This document shows, in pieces, positions 31,074 through 34,789 of a DNA stretch of 34,789 nt (position 1 is its first letter; each line of letters begins with the position of its first letter). The notes under the pieces were generated by a model. That model was not told the DNA's origin, searched no databases, and saw only the letters and a program-made list of their open reading frames with translations. The position numbers were made by a program, and so were the translations under genes. This DNA comes from Candidatus Woesearchaeota archaeon (GTDB lineage Archaea; Nanobdellota; Nanobdellia; Woesearchaeales; BM511): contig JAAOYB010000010.1 in the NCBI GenBank assembly GCA_018221135.1, positions 1 to 34,789 of the forward strand. Reading direction: 5' to 3'.

Positions 31074-31568
31074 ATGTTTGTTGATATGAGTTTTGAAGAA
31101 ATGTGCGGGGAAGCACAGATTAATGGAGTTTATTATGATTACAGTTTTGTACCTATAAACCTAAAGGATCCAGAAAAAGGAGAAATGTCAGGCATAAAAA
31201 TAATTTATCCAGGAAAAAATTATCTTAGCATGGTTAGTGGTATAATAGGCAAATACTCTATAGTAGCTGTAAGAGAAGCCATTCTTAACGCTATAAGGTG
31301 GGGTAACAAAGCAGACCCAACTATGCAAGTAAACCTAGAAATATTTGAAGGTCTTGATTCAAAAGTTCTTCAAATAAGTGATTTTGGAGAAGGCTTCGAC
31401 TATAAAGACTTAATAAATAAGCAAAGAACAAGAATAAAATATTTTCAAAACACTGGTAATGGTTTGCAAAGATTCGTAAATGATAGACACTACAAAGTAA
31501 GCTACGCAGACAGTGGTAGCACAATAAATTTTTTGATACCTAATGTCTTGCTGAGTTATTTAGAATAA
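31074..31568 (+). CDS. Orphan GHKL (HATPase) protein, RsbW/SpoIIAB-like
   Basis: 164 aa. N box VREAILNAIRWGN (E68, N72, N78), G1 box ISDFGEGFD (D103, G105, G107), and a G2 box NTGNGLQ at 126-132, then SGSTINFLIP. These are the ATP-binding motifs of anti-sigma-factor kinases of the RsbW type; no phospho-acceptor histidine domain is present. Archaea lack sigma factors, so the target must be something else. The N-terminal 50 residues are not recognised. Leaderless start. Confidence 0.8.
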   Translation: MFVDMSFEEMCGEAQINGVYYDYSFVPINLKDPEKGEMSGIKIIYPGKNYLSMVSGIIGKYSIVAVREAILNAIRWGNKADPTMQVNLEIFEGLDSKVLQISDFGEGFDYKDLINKQRTRIKYFQNTGNGLQRFVNDRHYKVSYADSGSTINFLIPNVLLSYLE

Positions 31569-31571
31569 AGC

Positions 31572-31578
31572 TTATAAA
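31572..31578 (+). promoter_or_regulatory. TATA box for the phosphodiesterase gene
   Basis: TTATAAA ~28 nt before ATG 31603; a second CTATAAAAT at ~31589 lies too close to the start to be the main box. Confidence 0.5.
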
Positions 31579-31602
31579 GCCTTACTTCTATAAAATCTTC
31601 TT

Positions 31603-32079
31603 ATGATTGTAATCCTTAGTGATACGCACGAACACGTAGAAGTATTAAAAAAAGCTTTGAAGAAAATAAAAAAGCTAAAACCAGAGTTAATAATTCACTT
31701 AGGAGACCTCATCTGCCCTCCCATGCTTGATTTCTTTAAAGATTATAAGGATTTCAGGTTAGTATTTGGAAATTGTGACGGAGAAAAACAAGGCCTAAGA
31801 GCAAAAGCAAAAGCGTACGGCTGGGATGAGCCAAAAGAATTCTTAAACTTCGAGTTTGAAAACAAGAAGTTCTTCGCTGCGCACCAACCACACAAAACAG
31901 AAAGCGCGATAGAGACGCAAAGATATGATTACGTGCTTCACGGCCACACCCACAACGCAAGAGACGAAAAAAATGGGAAGACGCGAATCATTAACCCAGG
32001 AGCGTTGTACTGGACGAAGAAATACACGTTCGCATCTCTAAACCCAAAGACTGACGAGTTAAAGTTCATCAAGGTTTAA
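31603..32079 (+). CDS. Calcineurin-like phosphodiesterase (MJ0936/YfcE type)
   Basis: 158 aa. Metal-binding set complete: SDTHEH at 6-11, GDLI, GNCD, AAHQ and GHTHNA, then RIINPGAL. MJ0936 hydrolyses phosphodiesters with Mn or Ni; the natural substrate is unknown. Length matches the family. Single gene between the GHKL and uvrC genes with its own TATA box. Confidence 0.92.
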   Translation: MIVILSDTHEHVEVLKKALKKIKKLKPELIIHLGDLICPPMLDFFKDYKDFRLVFGNCDGEKQGLRAKAKAYGWDEPKEFLNFEFENKKFFAAHQPHKTESAIETQRYDYVLHGHTHNARDEKNGKTRIINPGALYWTKKYTFASLNPKTDELKFIKV

Positions 32080-32087
32080 ACAAGTAA

Positions 32088-32097
32088 TTTATAAATA
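32088..32097 (+). promoter_or_regulatory. TATA box for uvrC
   Basis: TTTATAAATA ~29 nt before ATG 32121. Confidence 0.6.
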
Positions 32098-32120
32098 AGG
32101 AGCGTAAACATTTTAGTTCT

Positions 32121-33851
32121 ATGATTGATTACAAGTCTTTGCCGACAAGCACGGGTTGTTACTTGTTCAAAAATGATTCTGGCAGCGTTATCTACGTTGG
32201 TAAAGCAAAGAACATAAAAAAAAGGGTATCTTCGTATTTCACAAAGACTAAGCACGACGCGAAAACGGAGTTGATGATTCCAAAGATTAGAAGCGTTGAT
32301 TTCTTTATTACTAGCAACGAAGCAGAAGCACTGCTTTTAGAATCAAACCTTATTCGAAAACGCAAACCAAAATATAATTTGGAACTAAAAGATGGCATAA
32401 GATACGCGTACATAAAAATAACAAGCGAAGCGTATCCTAGGCTGGTAATAACGAGGCACGTAACAAAAAAAGGCAAGTACTTCGGTCCGTACACTAGCGG
32501 GCAAGCAAGGCGAGAAATAATAAATTATGCCAGGAAAACATTTAAGATACGAGCCTGCAATAATATGCCAAGAAAAGAATGCTTATTATACCACTTAGAA
32601 CAATGCAGTGCTCCGTGCACATCTAAGATAAGCAAGAAGGATTATGAGAAGAACGTAAAAGATTTGATGAGGTTCTTAAAAGGCGACACTTATTCTTTGA
32701 TAAAAGACTTAGAAATCGAGATGAAGAAGTACTCGGATAAGCAACTCTTTGAAGAAGCTAAAAAAGTAAGGAATCAGGTAAGCAGCATAAAATTCTTAGG
32801 TGAGAAACAAAAAGTTGAGAGGGTCTCAAGACACGACGAAGACTACGTGGTGCGAGTAGTTGAGAAATCAAAAACTGCGATTTTCGTCTTTAACGCAAGC
32901 AAAGGAGTGATTGTATCAAAGAAGTTTTACGAGTTCGAAGATCAAGAAGACTTATACGAGTCTTTTATCAAACTTTATTATTCTAAACATAGCATACCAC
33001 AAAAAATAATCATACAAAAAAAGTTAGGCGACCAAGAAAACATCGAAGAATACCTCTCAAACATAGCAGGGAGACAAGCAGAGATACTAATCCCTAAAAA
33101 AGGAGTAAGAAAACAATTACTCGAATTAGCAAAACAAAACGCGTTATTACAATTCGACTTAGAAAACAAGACATTATTAGAATTACAAAAAAATTTGAGG
33201 TTATACACGACTCCTTCAGTTATTGACTCTTTTGACATCTCAACAAGTTCAGGCGAAGACACTGTTGGCAGCGTTGTGAGATACGTTAATCTAAAACCTG
33301 ACAAGTCAGAGTATAGAAGTTTTAATATAAGAAGCGTGTTTGGAGTTGATGATTTTAGAAGTATGTACGAAGCAGTGTTTCGAAGGTACAAATCAATAAT
33401 AAGTGATGAGAAGCGGAGCCTGCCAGACTTAATACTAATTGATGGGGGGCCTCAACAACTAGCATTCGCGATGAGAGCGCTTAAAGAACACAACCTAAGA
33501 ATCCCTGTTATTAGTTTGGCTAAGCGAGAAGAAGAAGTATACGCTCCAGGCCTAAAAAAACCACTTAATATAAAAAAGAATAGTGATAGCTTAAGAGCGC
33601 TTCAAAAAATAAGAGATGAAGCACACAGATTCGCTGTTACGAGGCATAGAAAGAAGCGCTTAAAGAAGTTAAGCGTCTCAGAACTAGACGAAATAAGTGG
33701 TGTTGGGATTAAGACAAAACAAGATTTACTAACAAGGTTTGGCTCAGTTAAGAAAATAAAAGAATTAATTAGAACTAAGAAAACATCTAAGTTAGAAGAA
33801 ATGATTAGCAAAAAAGTTTTTCTGAAACTAAAAAATTATTTCAAAAAATAA
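32121..33851 (+). CDS. uvrC: Excinuclease ABC subunit C
   Basis: 576 aa, complete. GIY-YIG nuclease domain (GCYLFKNDSGSVIYVGKAKN, residues 12-31), four cysteines C146, C154, C162 and C166 that fit the UvrC Fe-S site, a UvrB-binding helix pair, the RNase H-like nuclease (DSFDIS..GEDTVGS; LILIDGGPQQL; DEAHRFAVTRHRKKR), and a C-terminal helix-hairpin-helix (LDEISGVGIKTKQDLL). It makes the 3' and 5' incisions in nucleotide excision repair. A bacterial-type gene in an archaeon; uvrA and uvrB are not in this window. Confidence 0.97.
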   Translation: MIDYKSLPTSTGCYLFKNDSGSVIYVGKAKNIKKRVSSYFTKTKHDAKTELMIPKIRSVDFFITSNEAEALLLESNLIRKRKPKYNLELKDGIRYAYIKITSEAYPRLVITRHVTKKGKYFGPYTSGQARREIINYARKTFKIRACNNMPRKECLLYHLEQCSAPCTSKISKKDYEKNVKDLMRFLKGDTYSLIKDLEIEMKKYSDKQLFEEAKKVRNQVSSIKFLGEKQKVERVSRHDEDYVVRVVEKSKTAIFVFNASKGVIVSKKFYEFEDQEDLYESFIKLYYSKHSIPQKIIIQKKLGDQENIEEYLSNIAGRQAEILIPKKGVRKQLLELAKQNALLQFDLENKTLLELQKNLRLYTTPSVIDSFDISTSSGEDTVGSVVRYVNLKPDKSEYRSFNIRSVFGVDDFRSMYEAVFRRYKSIISDEKRSLPDLILIDGGPQQLAFAMRALKEHNLRIPVISLAKREEEVYAPGLKKPLNIKKNSDSLRALQKIRDEAHRFAVTRHRKKRLKKLSVSELDEISGVGIKTKQDLLTRFGSVKKIKELIRTKKTSKLEEMISKKVFLKLKNYFKK

Positions 33852-33869
33852 TTTTTGCGCTCTACACAC

Positions 33870-34643
33870 CTATTTTAGTGGTGGTTTCTTGCTGCTAATA
33901 GCGCTTAGGTCATCGCTTTTTTCCATTTCCAAAATAGCGCTTGCTAATTGCTTGCCACCCACTACTTCTGGCATGACTACAATGTGCGCTCCTACTTTGT
34001 GCAAGCGACTAACTGCTTCTTCATCATTAGCTTTAGCAGCGATTATCATGTTAGGATTCATATCGCTTGATGTCATGACTAAGTAGATGTTGTCGCTGTT
34101 TTCTTTAAGACAAGAAACTAATACTCTTGCTTTAGTAATATTTGCTTTTTCAAGCACGTGCGGGTCGAGCGCGTTTCCTTGAATCACGCTCTCTCCTTTA
34201 TCTATTAGTTTCAAAACGAGTTCTGGGTCTTGTTCTATTATCAAGTATTTCTTGGTGTCTTTTTTTAAGGTTTCAAGAGTGTAACGACCAGTCATTCCGT
34301 AACCGCATATGATGATGTGATTCTTTTCTTTTTTCATCCTAATAATGCCTCCTTTTATACCCCTAATAATCATATTAGTTCTTCCTTCAATAATCATGCT
34401 AGCAACGCTAGTAACTGTGTAAAGCACGGCTCCCATACCCATATAAAGAGTTATTAGGGTTATCGCTCTTCCCATAGGGGTTTGGGGCACGTATAGTAAG
34501 TCAACTGTTGTAAACATAATAAAAACGCTGTACAAGCTTTCTCTAAACGTGATGTTCTCAAAATAAGAGATGAAAAAAGCGCTTATAAAACTAATCGTTA
34601 TAAAAAAAGTTACTCCTCCAAGAATACCTCTTCTACTAGTCAA
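33870..34643 (-). CDS. Two-TM RCK channel-like protein with atypical pore
   Basis: 257 aa. TM1 (~9-29), pore region, TM2 (~60-85), then a TrkA-N/RCK Rossmann domain HIIICGYGMTGRYTLETL with GYGMTG and NALDPHVLEKANITKARVLV, like MthK. At the place of the TVGYGD selectivity filter it reads TTVDLLYVPQTPMGR, so the potassium filter is lost and one residue is missing; ion selectivity is doubtful. TTG 34643 is preferred because GAGGTGG lies ~8 nt upstream; GTG 34655 overlaps that site and would add four residues. TATA at 34693-34700. Confidence 0.85.
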   Translation of the reverse strand: MTSRRGILGGVTFFITISFISAFFISYFENITFRESLYSVFIMFTTVDLLYVPQTPMGRAITLITLYMGMGAVLYTVTSVASMIIEGRTNMIIRGIKGGIIRMKKEKNHIIICGYGMTGRYTLETLKKDTKKYLIIEQDPELVLKLIDKGESVIQGNALDPHVLEKANITKARVLVSCLKENSDNIYLVMTSSDMNPNMIIAAKANDEEAVSRLHKVGAHIVVMPEVVGGKQLASAILEMEKSDDLSAISSKKPPLK

Positions 34644-34692
34644 ACCTAAGCCCACCTCTTTTTTTTGATGTTTTAGTAACTGTTATTGACGG

Positions 34693-34700
34693 TATATAAA
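34693..34700 (-). promoter_or_regulatory. TATA box for the channel-like gene
   Basis: TTTATATA on the minus strand; the ~30-nt leader holds GAGGTGG. Confidence 0.55.
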
Positions 34701-34712
34701 GTTTTTCTTTTT

Positions 34713-34789
34713 TTAAAGAATTTTTTTTAGTTCTTTTAAGTCTTCTAAACTTAAGAAATCTAATTCTTTATTTTCTTTTTTGAACTCAT
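34713..34789 (-). CDS. C-terminal tail of a gene entering from beyond the window
   Basis: On the minus strand the last frame reads EFKKENKELDFLSLEDLKEL then KKIL and stops at 34713-34715. Only 24 residues are visible, charged and helical, too few to identify. It could also be chance in AT-rich DNA. Confidence 0.4.
   Translation of the reverse strand, partial: EFKKENKELDFLSLEDLKELKKIL

Noticed and set aside
1-34789. CRISPR array, rRNA genes or large repeats
   Set aside because: No regularly spaced repeat of 24-37 bp and no rRNA-like stretch was seen.

Overview
The window looks like a piece of an AT-rich archaeal chromosome. It carries an RNase P Pop5 / proteasome alpha / SBDS / exosome (Rrp4-Rrp41-Rrp42) / RpoK operon, a thermosome, an AMP phosphorylase, a PAC2-family protein and archaeal TATA boxes. 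Many start codons lie only 24-30 nt downstream of a TATA box, so leaderless mRNAs appear common; genes inside operons instead carry GAGGTG-type Shine-Dalgarno sites and ATGA overlaps. Several short proteins, a domain-split helicase, and bacterial-type UvrC and TrpRS suggest a small-genome DPANN lineage (Woesearchaeota-like), but this is inference from gene style and not a phylogeny.

Layout. 0-5.2 kb: tail of a phosphohexomutase, then the RNA/protein quality-control operon on the + strand. 5.2-6.9 kb: thermosome, minus strand. 7.0-11.2 kb: acidic small protein, membrane proteins, AMP phosphorylase and a rubredoxin-like protein, plus strand. 11.2-14.1 kb: methyltransferase, AlkD-like protein and a Ski2/Hel308-type helicase that starts at its second RecA domain, minus strand and translationally coupled. 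14.1-15.3 kb: an HTH regulator surrounded by a repeated TTYCGAC motif, including three copies at exactly 20-bp spacing. 15.5-18.2 kb: two small proteins missed by usual length cut-offs, a PAC2 protein, an HD-GYP-like protein and an ACT-domain regulator.

18.2-30 kb is the most unusual part and has an aromatic amino acid / tryptophan theme. It holds three Lrp/AsnC-type paralogues; a DhnA-type aldolase (possible shikimate-entry enzyme) coupled to a VOC protein and an NLR-like NACHT NTPase; a bacterial-type TrpRS with a four-cysteine Fe-S signature; a PLP decarboxylase; and a protein I recognise as a yeast/plant-type chorismate mutase. Next comes a leaderless 46-codon ORF ending in Trp-Trp-Trp-Gln-Leu-stop. 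Its Trp codons sit in a repeat that can compete for a hairpin, and it precedes a tRNA-Trp(CCA) gene, a TrpD-like transferase, a BtpA-family barrel protein and a methyltransferase-like protein. I propose that this is a tryptophan-responsive locus with a leader-peptide or tRNA-linked control element. The architecture is seen in the sequence; the regulatory function is inferred.

30-34.8 kb: small lipoprotein, methyltransferase-like protein, orphan GHKL ATPase, MJ0936-type phosphodiesterase, UvrC, and a two-TM RCK channel-like protein lacking the TVGYGD filter. A minus-strand gene tail closes the window.
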